Origin: Chloroflexi bacterium HGW-Chloroflexi-6 | GTDB lineage: Bacteria; Chloroflexota; Anaerolineae; Anaerolineales; Villigracilaceae | Assembly (NCBI GenBank): GCA_002840685.1 | Contig: PHBU01000009.1 | Span: forward strand, 1 to 64,000 | DNA: 64,000 bases | Reading direction: 5' to 3' | Shown: positions 36,331 through 44,613 of the stretch, piece after piece | Position numbering within the stretch: the first letter of the stretch is position 1 | How the letters are laid out: each line of letters opens with the position of its first letter | Made by a program: the position numbers and the translations under genes | Notes under the pieces: generated by a model | The model's database searches: none | Told to the model about the DNA's origin: nothing | Seen by the model: only the letters and a program-made list of their open reading frames with translations

Positions 36331-38052
36331 TCAGCCTTTCGGGCCGCGTACTCCCGGTTCCACTGGGATGGGTTCTTCTTCGTAGATCGGGACGGGCTGC
36401 TCAACAGGCTGGCCGCTGTCCAGGCCGAACAGGCCGAGCACAAAACGCCAGGCTTTTTGCAGGAAGGTTTCTTCTTGTTCAACGGGGGGGAAGCCTTCTC
36501 CACCACCTCCGCCACCGCCCCCTTCCGGGAAATTAGGATCAACTGGCATTTCTTCCATTTCGATCACATCCAACGTCAGAGTTTTGGTAATGGTGCGGGG
36601 CTGGTTGAAATCATCGGTGTAGTCGATCGTCACGGTTAACTCGAGCGGCCCCGGGATGTCGGGGTAGAGCATTGCATCCAGGGTGAAGTAGCCGCCCGAT
36701 TCAATGGAACCGACCAGCGTCTGGGCATTTTCCAACATCCCGCTGGGCGTGGTGACTGTCATGCCGCCAAGCACGGACATTTTTTTGCCGAGATTTACCA
36801 CCTGCAGCGGCAGGAAGTTCGGCTGGCCAACGAATAGCGTTCCAACGGGTTGGTAGAAGCTGACGTCTACATTCGGCAGGCTGTAAACCAGCAAGGTGAT
36901 AACCTGATCATCGTTGATGGTGTTGCCGTTTTCGTCCAGGTAGGAGAACGTGATTTTCATCGGGTAGGCGCCGGGGTTGGTCGAGACGTTCACGATCAAT
37001 TTTTGGCTGGCTACCAGGGCTGCGCCGGGGGCAAAGTCTCCCAGGGATTGGATGTTGGAAGCCCCGACCGGCGCGAAGTTGGTAAACTCGCCGCTGCCGC
37101 CCGAGACGCCTCCTGGCTGGGGGGTTCCGCCTGCGCCGGAGCCACCCGATGATCCGCCGCCGATGATCATCGTCACATTACGCGCGCTGGCATTGCCCAG
37201 GTTCTGTACGCCCAACTCGAGCGAGAACAGGCTGCCGGGTTGCAGGATCTCCACATCCGACTCGTAGGATGTGATCACCAGTTGCGAGCGTTTCATTCCT
37301 GTGGGGGTGGCTGTTGCCGCAGCGACGTAGTTTGTCGCTTTGACTGGCACATTAAGCGTGAATTTTTCGCTGTAAGCTGTGCCTTTGTCATCATAATAGC
37401 TGATGCTAAGGTCCACCTGAACGCCCGATTTGCCATAGAGCGAGGTGGTGGCGCGCATTTTCTGGCTGATATCGACCCGGCTGTCTGCATTGATCACATC
37501 TTCAGCAGATACGCCGCCGGTCTTGGTCGGAGTCAGGTCTGGGGAAGAGAAAACCGCCTGAATGTTGGTGGCGCGAACCTGGCCGGCGTTGTGCAGGCGC
37601 ACGACCAGGTTGAATTCTTCGTTGTATTTAATTTCGCCGACATTGGTGCGGTACGAATCCATCACGATCTGTGGGCGGCCAAAAGGTGCCGGGGTTGCCG
37701 TTGGAATGGGGGCGGAAACGGTAAATGCGCCAAACTCTTTGGTGTCAAGAGCGGTTGTAACTTGAATCTTGTATGTACCGGGCGTGACCCCGGCAGGAAC
37801 TATTACCACCAGACTTGTTTCAGACCAAGATTGCAAGGCCAGAGCAACAGGGCTTGCCCCTCCTGTCAGTGTGACCACAACATCGGCTGTAAAATCAGTT
37901 CCACTGATCGTAACCTCGGTTGCAACATTGTTTAAAACTGATGCCGGGCTGACCCCTGTAATTGTCAGCGCTGCCGCCGGGCTGACCTGCAAGGCAGAAA
38001 TGAAAAGGCTCAATAGAATTACAAAACTAAAAATTTTTTGTTTGATAGACAT
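36331..38052 (-). CDS. Exported IPT/CARDB-like domain protein of an ABC export operon
   Basis: 573 residues from the ATG at 38052 (GGAG upstream). The signal peptide is FVILLSLFISALQVSPAAA. An IPT/TIG-like domain (ITGVSPASVLNNVATEVTIS) comes next, a Pro/Thr linker, then three CARDB-like beta-sandwich repeats (for example NVGEIKYNEEFNLVVRLHNAG and LQPGSLFSLELGVQNLGNA). Gly-rich linkers follow and a short hydrophobic helix near the end (WRFVLGLFGLD). It sits where a MacA adaptor would be encoded, but no HlyD/MacA fold is seen. It may present cargo or link the pump to the cell wall. Confidence 0.8.
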   Translation of the reverse strand: MSIKQKIFSFVILLSLFISALQVSPAAALTITGVSPASVLNNVATEVTISGTDFTADVVVTLTGGASPVALALQSWSETSLVVIVPAGVTPGTYKIQVTTALDTKEFGAFTVSAPIPTATPAPFGRPQIVMDSYRTNVGEIKYNEEFNLVVRLHNAGQVRATNIQAVFSSPDLTPTKTGGVSAEDVINADSRVDISQKMRATTSLYGKSGVQVDLSISYYDDKGTAYSEKFTLNVPVKATNYVAAATATPTGMKRSQLVITSYESDVEILQPGSLFSLELGVQNLGNASARNVTMIIGGGSSGGSGAGGTPQPGGVSGGSGEFTNFAPVGASNIQSLGDFAPGAALVASQKLIVNVSTNPGAYPMKITFSYLDENGNTINDDQVITLLVYSLPNVDVSFYQPVGTLFVGQPNFLPLQVVNLGKKMSVLGGMTVTTPSGMLENAQTLVGSIESGGYFTLDAMLYPDIPGPLELTVTIDYTDDFNQPRTITKTLTLDVIEMEEMPVDPNFPEGGGGGGGGEGFPPVEQEETFLQKAWRFVLGLFGLDSGQPVEQPVPIYEEEPIPVEPGVRGPKG

Positions 38053-38077
38053 GGCAAGCTCCAAATTTTTCACTGAA

Positions 38078-38785
38078 TCATTCCAAACTCGCGCTGCGAT
38101 ATTCGGCCTCGCTGACAATTTGACCATCCAGCAGGAAGATCTTATGGCTGGCAAAATGGGTCATGCGCGGGTCGTGTGTCACCACCAGCACGGTCCGCCC
38201 GGCCTGGTGTAGTTCGGATAGTACCTGCATCACGCTCCCGCCGCTGGTCGTGTCCAGGTTACCGGTCGGCTCGTCGGCCAGGATCAAGGCCGGCTCATTC
38301 ACAAGAGAGCGGGCGATCGCCACGCGCTGCTGCTGCCCACCCGAGAGTTCGTTGGGTTTGTGTTGGCTGCGATCTGCCAGCCCGACCCGTTCGAGCAATT
38401 CCAGCGAGCGCGAATCGCGCTGTTTTACCGGAACACCGGCAAATTGCATCGGGAAAGCTACATTTTGCTGGGCGGTCATGCTCTGGATCAGGTTAAAGGA
38501 TTGGAAAATAAAACCGACGGTCTTGCGTCGAAACAGCGCCAGCTGGTTCTCGTCCATCGCATCCAGTCGCTGGCCGTTGACCTCGATCTCGCCCTCGCTC
38601 GGCCTGTCCAGACCGCCCAAAAGGTAAAGCAAGGTGCTTTTCCCGGAGCCGGAAGGCCCCATCACCACCGTGAATGACCCGGCGGGAATATCAATATCGA
38701 CTCCGTCGAGGGCGCGCACGGTTGTCCCGCCCATCTCGAAGTGTTTTTTTAAGTTATGAATGCGAATAAAAGGCGAATTGCTCAT
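38078..38785 (-). CDS. MacB/LolD-type ABC transporter ATPase
   Basis: 235 residues with all ATPase motifs: Walker [10 protein letters not shown] near 44-52, Q-loop IFQSFNLI, signature [15 protein letters not shown] near 143, Walker [13 protein letters not shown], and switch His in VVTHDPRM. It is closest in style to the LolD/MacB/FtsE group that pairs with FtsX-type permeases, matching the permease at 34980. It starts four bases after the Yip1 gene stop and is followed by the CARDB-like gene, so all four form one operon. Confidence 0.93.
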   Translation of the reverse strand: MSNSPFIRIHNLKKHFEMGGTTVRALDGVDIDIPAGSFTVVMGPSGSGKSTLLYLLGGLDRPSEGEIEVNGQRLDAMDENQLALFRRKTVGFIFQSFNLIQSMTAQQNVAFPMQFAGVPVKQRDSRSLELLERVGLADRSQHKPNELSGGQQQRVAIARSLVNEPALILADEPTGNLDTTSGGSVMQVLSELHQAGRTVLVVTHDPRMTHFASHKIFLLDGQIVSEAEYRSASLE

Positions 38786-38788
38786 GGT

Positions 38789-39550
38789 TTAGAAGAACGG
38801 ACGGGAGATCAGCATCCCACTCAGGTTTTGCCCCAGCATTCCCAGCCCGGCCTGGGCCAGCAGGATGAGAAGCAGGACGCCAATTACACCCAGGGCGGCC
38901 TTGCCGCTGCCCAGGTTGTCTTTGACGCTAAAGCCGATCACCGTCAAAATGGCATACCAGACGAAGAACACGTCCAGCAGCCCGAGCAGTTGTCCGACGA
39001 AGAGCATTCCCGGTTCGCTCCCGCTGACGAATCCCGATAAACCTGGGCTGGCAATTGCCCGGCCAACTGCCAGCATAAAGATCACCCGCAGCATGTCGCG
39101 TAAGGCGAACGGGATGCTGGCCCAGGCGACAACGCCCATGGCCGAACCCATATTACCGCGCCCGCCCAGCAGGGTCGAAGCCAGGTGCAGCAAACCGCTG
39201 ACCAGCATCCAGCCCAGCCAAAGACTGGTCAGTGCGCCGACCAGCGGGATGATATAGGCAAAAACTGGTCCCTGGGTGGCTTGTTGGGCCTGCATATAAT
39301 TATTCTGCATTTCAGGCGTCCACCATTCCCAGTCGGGCGGGAACTTCACTTCACCCATCGCGGCCGCCTTGGCGCGGAAATAACCTGTCACCATAGTTTG
39401 CAGGAACAGGGTCAGGCTGACAACCAGCATTGGTAACCGCCATCCGCCGGGATCGATTGCAAAAAACTGACGCGGATGGAGCAGGAGCGCAAAGATGCGT
39501 TTGAAAGGATTGGATTTTTGAGTTTGTGGGATTGAGATGGCTTCGCTCAT
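38789..39550 (-). CDS. Yip1 domain membrane protein
   Basis: 253 residues with about five membrane spans in the Yip1 pattern: an N-terminal FKRIFALLLHPRQFFA that precedes the spans, an amphipathic loop with DWEWWTPEMQNN, then FAYIIPLVGALTSLWLGWML and later spans. The start is the ATG at 39550, with AAGGTG upstream. First gene of the operon with the ABC ATPase, exported protein and permease. Bacterial Yip1 proteins often accompany such exporters, but their role is not known. Confidence 0.8.
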   Translation of the reverse strand: MSEAISIPQTQKSNPFKRIFALLLHPRQFFAIDPGGWRLPMLVVSLTLFLQTMVTGYFRAKAAAMGEVKFPPDWEWWTPEMQNNYMQAQQATQGPVFAYIIPLVGALTSLWLGWMLVSGLLHLASTLLGGRGNMGSAMGVVAWASIPFALRDMLRVIFMLAVGRAIASPGLSGFVSGSEPGMLFVGQLLGLLDVFFVWYAILTVIGFSVKDNLGSGKAALGVIGVLLLILLAQAGLGMLGQNLSGMLISRPFF

Positions 39551-39660
39551 AGTTTGCACCTTTTTGAACAAATGCGCATGATTCTATCACGCATTATTTC
39601 CAGACGAACTGCCCAATAATTTTGTTCCCCGATAGTATACATCGCATATATTTGTCAAGA

Positions 39661-39700
39661 TAAAAAAATAGCGATGCCATCCGTTAGCGGATGGCATCGC
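39661..39700 (-). terminator. Terminator of the EF-G-like gene
   Basis: A perfect 13-bp stem GCGATGCCATCCG / CGGATGGCATCGC around TTAG (39671-39700) is followed on the minus strand by a T-rich tail. Confidence 0.85.
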
Positions 39701-39727
39701 AGGAAAATCTTGCCGGTTGGAAAAGTT

Positions 39728-41809
39728 TTACTCTTCCTTTTTGGCGTCCATCTCTTTTTTGTGAGCATCGATGATGGGCTGCGCCAGATGGGTTGGAACG
39801 ATGTCGTAGTGGTCGAAATCCATCGTGAAGTAGCCGCGTCCGCCGGTCAGCGAGCGCAGTTCGGTGGTGTATTTGAGCATTTCGGCCAGCGGCACGTGGG
39901 CGTTGACGATGGTTTGTCCGCGCTCCGATTCGGTGCCTTGCACCCGGCCGCGGCGTGAGTTCATATCACCCATTACATCGCCCAGGTTGGAGTCGGGTAC
40001 GATCACCCGCACGGTCATGATCGGCTCGAACAAGACCGGGCCGGCATCGTGAACGGCAATTTTGAAGGCTTCGCGTCCGGCGGTTTCAAACGCGATCGGT
40101 TTCGAGTCGACCGGATGTTCCTTGCCGTCGAAAACGATTACCTTAACGTTACTCAGCGGATAACCGGCGAAAACGCCCTGATCCAGCGCAGCGCGAATCC
40201 CTTTTTCGATGGGCGGCAGGTACGATTTCGAAAGGTTCATACCGACCAGTTCATCGGTAAACTCGAAATCAGCCTCAGGGAAGGGTTCGACGCGCAAGTG
40301 CACTTCGCCAAACTGGCCCGACCCACCGCTTTGCTTCTTGTGGCGGTATTGGGCAGATGCTTTGCGGGTGATGCCTTCGCGATACGGGACTCTGGGTTCT
40401 TCGGTCAATAATCCGACCTGGAACTTGGTCTGCGCGCGATGCACGGCGGCGTCGATGTGCTGGTCGCCCATGCCTTGCAGGATGGTCTGGCGGGTGGAGT
40501 GCTCGTTATGCCACGAAAGGGTCATGTCCTCTTCGCACAGACGGGTCAGAACTGTCGAGATCTTGGCGGCGTCGGCCTGGGTCTTGGGCGAGACAGCCAC
40601 TCGATACAGCGCAGCCGGGTAGACCGGAGCGGGAACAGTCAGCGGGTGGTTTTTCTCGCAAAGCGAGTCGCTGGTCACGGTCGATGTCAATTTCGATACC
40701 ACGGCGATGTCACCTGCGTGGACAGTCTTGATCGCGATTTGTTCTTTGCCACGCTGGATGTGCAAGCCGGCCAGGCGCTCATCGGCGGCCCGGGCCTGAT
40801 TCCAAAGGTGCGTGTCTGACGCTACACTGCCTGAGAAAACCTTGAAATAGGTCATCTTGCCTACGAACGGGTCGGCGGTGGTTTTCCAGACATAGAGTGC
40901 TGCCGGACCGCTGTTGCTGGCTTTGAGTTCTTCGTTTCCACCTTTGCCCTGGGCGACAACCGTCGGTCGTTCGGCAGGGTTGGGCAGCAGTTCGATCATG
41001 GCATTTAGGAGCGGGCCAACACCTTTTTCGTGGCCGGCTGCGGCAACATACACCGGAATGAATGCGCCTGACTGGACAACTTTTTTCAGGCCGCGCACTA
41101 ATTCTTCCTGGGTCAGTTCACCAGTTTCGAGATATTTTTCAAGTAAGGCGTCTTCGCCTTCAGCCGCGGCTTCGATCAATGCCAGACGGGCTTCTTCGGC
41201 ATCGTCTTTTAATTCTGCAGGGATGTCTTGCGCCGATTTTCCATCGCCGCTATAGGCCTTCATCCCAACAAGATCGATCACACCCTTGAAATCGAGTTTT
41301 TCACCCCAGGGCAATTGCACTTTAACCACGCGCTCATCGTTGGCCTGCGCAAAACGTTCGACCGATTGATACGTTTTGGCAAAGTCAGCGTTTTCGCGAT
41401 CCATCTTGTTAATAACCACAAACCGTGGAAGTTTGAAGTTGTCACAATGTCGCCATGCAATTTCGGTCCCAACTTCCACACCGGAAACCGAATCAACCAG
41501 CACCACTGCGCCATCGGCTACGCTAAGCGCCGAAATCACTTCACCGACAAAATCGGTAAAACCTGGAGCATCTAAAATATTTAACTTATGGTCTCGGTAT
41601 TCAACTGGCAAAACACTGGTGTACAAAGATATCTTGCGGCGAATTTCTTCCTCGTCATAATCTGAAGCGGAACTGCCGTCTTCCACTTTCCCCAGGCGGG
41701 TGGTCGCACCGGTGAAATGCAAAAATGCCTCCGCCATCATCGTTTTCCCTGCGCCGCCGTGAGCGACTAGAGCGATGTTGCGAAGGTACTCGGTGGTATA
41801 CTCTTTCAT
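39728..41809 (-). CDS. EF-G-like translational GTPase (EF-G2 type)
   Basis: 693 residues with the full EF-G domain order. The GTPase motifs are altered: G1 is A-H-G-G-A-G-K-T, and G3 reads D-A-P-G-F where canonical EF-G has D-T-P-G-H, so the catalytic His is Phe. G4 VINKMD is normal. Domain IV and V segments (KKQSGGSGQFGEV, EPIMTVRVIVPDSNLGDVMGDMNSRRG) are conserved. This fits the EF-G2-like paralogue group, whose role is less clear than that of FusA. The canonical fusA must lie elsewhere. A strong promoter lies upstream, and a GAAAGG ribosome site precedes the ATG. Confidence 0.9.
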   Translation of the reverse strand: MKEYTTEYLRNIALVAHGGAGKTMMAEAFLHFTGATTRLGKVEDGSSASDYDEEEIRRKISLYTSVLPVEYRDHKLNILDAPGFTDFVGEVISALSVADGAVVLVDSVSGVEVGTEIAWRHCDNFKLPRFVVINKMDRENADFAKTYQSVERFAQANDERVVKVQLPWGEKLDFKGVIDLVGMKAYSGDGKSAQDIPAELKDDAEEARLALIEAAAEGEDALLEKYLETGELTQEELVRGLKKVVQSGAFIPVYVAAAGHEKGVGPLLNAMIELLPNPAERPTVVAQGKGGNEELKASNSGPAALYVWKTTADPFVGKMTYFKVFSGSVASDTHLWNQARAADERLAGLHIQRGKEQIAIKTVHAGDIAVVSKLTSTVTSDSLCEKNHPLTVPAPVYPAALYRVAVSPKTQADAAKISTVLTRLCEEDMTLSWHNEHSTRQTILQGMGDQHIDAAVHRAQTKFQVGLLTEEPRVPYREGITRKASAQYRHKKQSGGSGQFGEVHLRVEPFPEADFEFTDELVGMNLSKSYLPPIEKGIRAALDQGVFAGYPLSNVKVIVFDGKEHPVDSKPIAFETAGREAFKIAVHDAGPVLFEPIMTVRVIVPDSNLGDVMGDMNSRRGRVQGTESERGQTIVNAHVPLAEMLKYTTELRSLTGGRGYFTMDFDHYDIVPTHLAQPIIDAHKKEMDAKKEE

Positions 41810-41900
41810 GAAGTTTATACCTTTCTAATGGAATTTTGATTACTTTGACCGCATCGGTTTGGCGCGGTATGTACTTTTCCAAGTTAAAACACGTCGGTGA

Positions 41901-41929
41901 ATTTTAAGAGAAGTCTGTATAATTGTCAA
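41901..41929 (-). promoter_or_regulatory. Promoter of the EF-G-like gene
   Basis: On the minus strand, a perfect TTGACA (41929-41924), a 17-base spacer and TAAAAT (41906-41901). A plus-strand TATAAT (41918-41923) lies within the same segment and may serve the divergent thioredoxin gene. Confidence 0.7.
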
Positions 41930-42002
41930 AGTGTTATTCGTCACTTTTTACTCACTTATTTGGCTTTTTATAACCTTATTTTACCTTTTGGAGAGTTTTT
42001 AA

Positions 42003-42491
42003 ATGTTTGATGGCTTGCAGTACTACTCACTTGTCTGGGTGGCGCTCGGATTAATGGTTATTGTCGGGTTTGTCCTTTTTCGTAACAAACCACGTATCCC
42101 TGAAGTAGCGGCTTTTTTGGGCATATTTATCGGCCTGACCGCTCTTTATTTTTATATCCGCCCGGTTCAAACGGAATTGGTCGGTGAAGCTGCCGAAGTT
42201 CAATCCATGATCGGGCAGGGCGTTCCCGTACTCCTGGAGTTCCAGTCACCTTATTGTGTTGCTTGCGTGGCACTCAAACCAAGTGTTGACGCAATCGAAC
42301 AGGAATATTCCGGCCAGCTGATTGTTTTGCGCATAAACGTTCAGGAGCAGGTTGGAATGCAGTTGGCTCCCATTTACCGGTTCCAGTATACCCCCACCTT
42401 TATTTATTTTGCGGCCGATGGCAATGAGCAATGGCGAACAGTTGGCTCTTTTGACGAAGCCCGCCTGCGCCAGGAACTCTCGGCGCCTTGA
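42003..42491 (+). CDS. Membrane-anchored thioredoxin-like protein (CVAC)
   Basis: 162 residues. Two N-terminal membrane spans (YSLVWVALGLMVIVGFVLF and VAAFLGIFIGLTALYFYI) are followed by a thioredoxin domain. Its active site is FQSPYCVACVALKPS (Cys near 80 and 83), and the cis-proline is in YRFQYTPTFIYF. The domain probably faces outside the cytoplasm. A GGAGAG site precedes the ATG. It heads a run of four same-strand genes that ends with a second thioredoxin containing an in-frame TGA at the position of the first Cys. Confidence 0.88.
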   Translation: MFDGLQYYSLVWVALGLMVIVGFVLFRNKPRIPEVAAFLGIFIGLTALYFYIRPVQTELVGEAAEVQSMIGQGVPVLLEFQSPYCVACVALKPSVDAIEQEYSGQLIVLRINVQEQVGMQLAPIYRFQYTPTFIYFAADGNEQWRTVGSFDEARLRQELSAP

Positions 42492-42494
42492 GAT

Positions 42495-43070
42495 ATGAAT
42501 TCTTTCTCCTTGCGCCGACTTTTGTTCAACCTGTGGTACACCTTCCGCCGTCCACCCTGGGATAGCGGCATTACCCCGCCTGAACTCTGGCAGTTTATCC
42601 GCGAAAAGCCCTCCGGGCGGGCCATCGATCTGGGCTGTGGCACAGGCACGAATGCCATCACCCTCGCACAAAATGGCTGGCACGTTTCCGGGGTTGATTT
42701 CGCCAGGGTCGCGATTGAAACCGCCCGCCGCAAAGCCCGCCAGCAAAACCTCGAAATTTCTTTTTCTGTGGAAGATGTTACCCGTCTGCCGGATGTGATC
42801 GGACCCTTTGACCTGGTTCTCGATATTGGCTGTTTCCACGGGATTCAGCCGACCCGGCGGCCTGTTTATTTAAAAACGATCAGCCGCATCCTCGTCCACG
42901 GCGGGACCTGGCTCCTGTACGCGATGGGCCGCACCGAACCCAATTCAATGCCCGGTCTTTTAGAGCAAGAGATTGATGAAATATCAACCCGCTTTACCTT
43001 GCAGCGTCGCGAAGACGGTTTTGATCCGGGCGGCCGACGGGCATCGTGGTTCTGGTTCGTGCGCGAATAA
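42495..43070 (+). CDS. Class I SAM-dependent methyltransferase
   Basis: 191 residues with a Rossmann methyltransferase fold: motif I AIDLGCGTGTNAITLA near 44-59, an acidic loop VSGVDFARVAIETAR, then FDLVLDIGCFHGI and the late strand SWFWFVRE. It resembles small TehB-like or thiopurine-type methyltransferases, some of which handle selenium or tellurium compounds, but the substrate is not readable. It starts four bases after the thioredoxin stop with only a weak ribosome site, so translation is probably coupled. Confidence 0.85.
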   Translation: MNSFSLRRLLFNLWYTFRRPPWDSGITPPELWQFIREKPSGRAIDLGCGTGTNAITLAQNGWHVSGVDFARVAIETARRKARQQNLEISFSVEDVTRLPDVIGPFDLVLDIGCFHGIQPTRRPVYLKTISRILVHGGTWLLYAMGRTEPNSMPGLLEQEIDEISTRFTLQRREDGFDPGGRRASWFWFVRE

Positions 43071-43086
43071 CCCCCTGAAAATATAA

Positions 43087-44004
43087 ATGAGAATCTTATT
43101 CATGTTCCTTGACGGTGTTGGCCTGGGCGCAGATAACCCCGGTAGCAACCCATTTGCCTGTGCACATATGCCAGCCCTGACAGCTTTGCTCGGCGGGCGG
43201 CGTTTATTGGCGGACGCTGCCCCCCAGACCGGTCTAAATGCTGACCTGCTCGGGCTGGACGCCGGCTTGGGGGTATCCGGCCTACCGCAGTCTGCCACTG
43301 GCCAGGCAGTTTTGCTGACCGGCGAGAACATTCCTGCCGCCCTCGGCTACCACTACGGTCCCAAGCCCAACCCGGATGTTGCGCGTTTCTTGCTCGATGG
43401 CGGCCTTTTCGGACAATTATCCCGCGCCGGAAAGCGGGCGGCCCTGCTGAATGCCTACCCGCCGGGCTATTTCTCCGCGATCGCTTCGGGCAAGCGCCTG
43501 TATTCTGCGATTCCGCTGGCTGTTTCGCAGGCCGGACTTTCACTTTTTACCGAATCGGACTTACAGTCTGGTGATGCCATATCTGCAGATTTTACCGGGG
43601 CTGGTTGGCGTGAGCGCCTGCAGCAGCCTGATACACCCCTGCTTTCTCCTGTTTTGGCTGGTCGGCGTCTGGCGAGTCTGGCCCGCAGTTATGATTTTTC
43701 TTTCTTCGAATACTGGCTGAGCGATTATGCCGGTCACCAACAGGATATGCCCGCTGCGATTGCCCTGCTCGAACAGTTCGACACTGTCTTTGGGGCATTG
43801 TGCAACGATTGGGATATGGAGACCGATCTGATCTTGCTCACTTCTGACCACGGCAATCTTGAAGATCTCTCCACCCGTCGCCATACAGCCAACCCGGTGC
43901 CTTTGTTGTTGGTTGGCAACCCTGTTGCCCGAAGATCTTTTTCAGGAATGAGCAACCTGGCTCAGGTTGCTGGCAAAATCTCTCAACTCTTGTCTGTATA
44001 TTAG
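43087..44004 (+). CDS. Alkaline-phosphatase superfamily metalloenzyme, phosphoglycerate-mutase-like
   Basis: 305 residues. The metal-binding start FLDGVGLGADNPGSNPFA and the late DHGNLEDLSTRRHTANPVPLLLVG are those of the metalloenzyme domain in cofactor-independent phosphoglycerate mutase and phosphopentomutase. AGHQQDMPAAIALLEQFD gives a further ligand region. It is shorter than true iPGM (about 510) and lacks an obvious separate substrate domain, so it may be a phosphatase or phosphonate hydrolase. Third gene of the thioredoxin cluster. Confidence 0.8.
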   Translation: MRILFMFLDGVGLGADNPGSNPFACAHMPALTALLGGRRLLADAAPQTGLNADLLGLDAGLGVSGLPQSATGQAVLLTGENIPAALGYHYGPKPNPDVARFLLDGGLFGQLSRAGKRAALLNAYPPGYFSAIASGKRLYSAIPLAVSQAGLSLFTESDLQSGDAISADFTGAGWRERLQQPDTPLLSPVLAGRRLASLARSYDFSFFEYWLSDYAGHQQDMPAAIALLEQFDTVFGALCNDWDMETDLILLTSDHGNLEDLSTRRHTANPVPLLLVGNPVARRSFSGMSNLAQVAGKISQLLSVY

Positions 44005-44030
44005 ACAAAAATTCTCTAAAATGGTAGGAT
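44002..44030 (+). promoter_or_regulatory. Possible promoter of the selenothioredoxin gene
   Basis: TAGACA (44002-44007), a 17-base spacer and TAGGAT (44025-44030) lie just before the AAGGAG ribosome site. It overlaps the upstream stop codon, so the gene may have its own start of transcription as well as readthrough. Confidence 0.35.
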
Positions 44031-44053
44031 TAATTCATTCAAGGAGAGAGATG

Positions 44054-44572
44054 ATGCGACAAATAATCCTTACTCTGTTATTGGCTTTTCTGGTTGCTGC
44101 CTGCGCCGCTCCACAGCAGGCCTCGCCGCTGCCGACTGAGGCAGCCAGCGAGGCACCAACCGTTGTGGTTGAAACGCCTCAGCCTGAATCCACCGTGGTT
44201 GAAGCGCAGCAGCAGCAGCCCCAGGCTGTCCCGACTTCGCGCGGAGATGCGCTCGTGGCCAGCGACCCTGCCCAGGTCAATCTTGCCTCTGGTCGTCCGG
44301 TGCTGGTCGAGTTTTTTCGCTTTACCTGAAGTACCTGCCGCTCCCTGGCGCCCGTCGTGCACGGGCTCGAAGCGGAATATTTCGGCAAAGTCGATTTTTA
44401 TTTTCTGGATGCCGATGATCCTGCAACGCAAGAGTTTCAACGTCAATTGGGTTTTAATTACCAGCCAGAGTTTTACCTGCTGGACTCATCTGGCAATGTT
44501 ATCAAAAAATGGATCGGCTACGTTAGTGCCGATGATTTACGAGCCGAGTTTGATAAATTAACTGCGCAATAA
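44054..44572 (+). CDS. Putative selenocysteine-containing lipoprotein thioredoxin (U-S-T-C)
   Basis: 172 residues if the in-frame TGA at 44327-44329 is read as selenocysteine (residue 92). The N-terminus is a lipoprotein signal (ILTLLLAFLVAAC, lipobox V-A-A-C), then a Pro/Gln/Thr-rich linker and a thioredoxin domain. LVEFFRFT-TGA-STC aligns with LLEFQSPYCVAC of the thioredoxin at 42003, so the TGA falls exactly on the first redox Cys. After it the same frame continues for 80 codons to TAA with the thioredoxin fold intact, including the cis-Pro segment NYQPEFYLLD. A SECIS-like stem-loop follows the TGA. AAGGAG is seven bases before this ATG; another ATG is at 44051. Truncation by a true stop or a sequencing error is the alternative. 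Confidence 0.85.
44327..44375 (+). promoter_or_regulatory. Candidate bacterial SECIS element with recoded TGA
   Basis: The TGA at 44327-44329 is followed by a two-part stem-loop. The lower stem is CCGCT (44338-44342) with AGCGG (44371-44375). The upper stem is GCCCGT (44350-44355) with ACGGGC (44361-44366), capped by the 5-base loop CGTGC. The loop has G as its second base and begins 26 bases after the TGA. Both agree with the published bacterial SECIS rules of an upper-loop G and a 16-37 base distance. The element lies entirely within coding sequence, as usual in bacteria. Confidence 0.75.
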
Positions 44573-44612
44573 AAAAAGCGGCGGATGCCAGATGGCATCC
44601 GCCGCTTTTTTT
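44572..44612. terminator. Bidirectional terminator
   Basis: Eighteen-base perfect arms (44572-44589 and the complement at 44594-44611), with the GC core GCGGCGGATGCC, carry A and T runs on both ends. It separates the thioredoxin gene from the convergent histidine kinase gene. Confidence 0.9.
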
Positions 44613-44613
44613 A

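Noticed and set aside
44327..44329. TGA as a nonsense mutation making the thioredoxin gene a pseudogene
   Set aside because: The frame, domain pattern, terminator and ribosome site are all intact, and the TGA falls exactly on the redox Cys codon with a stem-loop behind it. It is kept as the alternative explanation but judged less likely.
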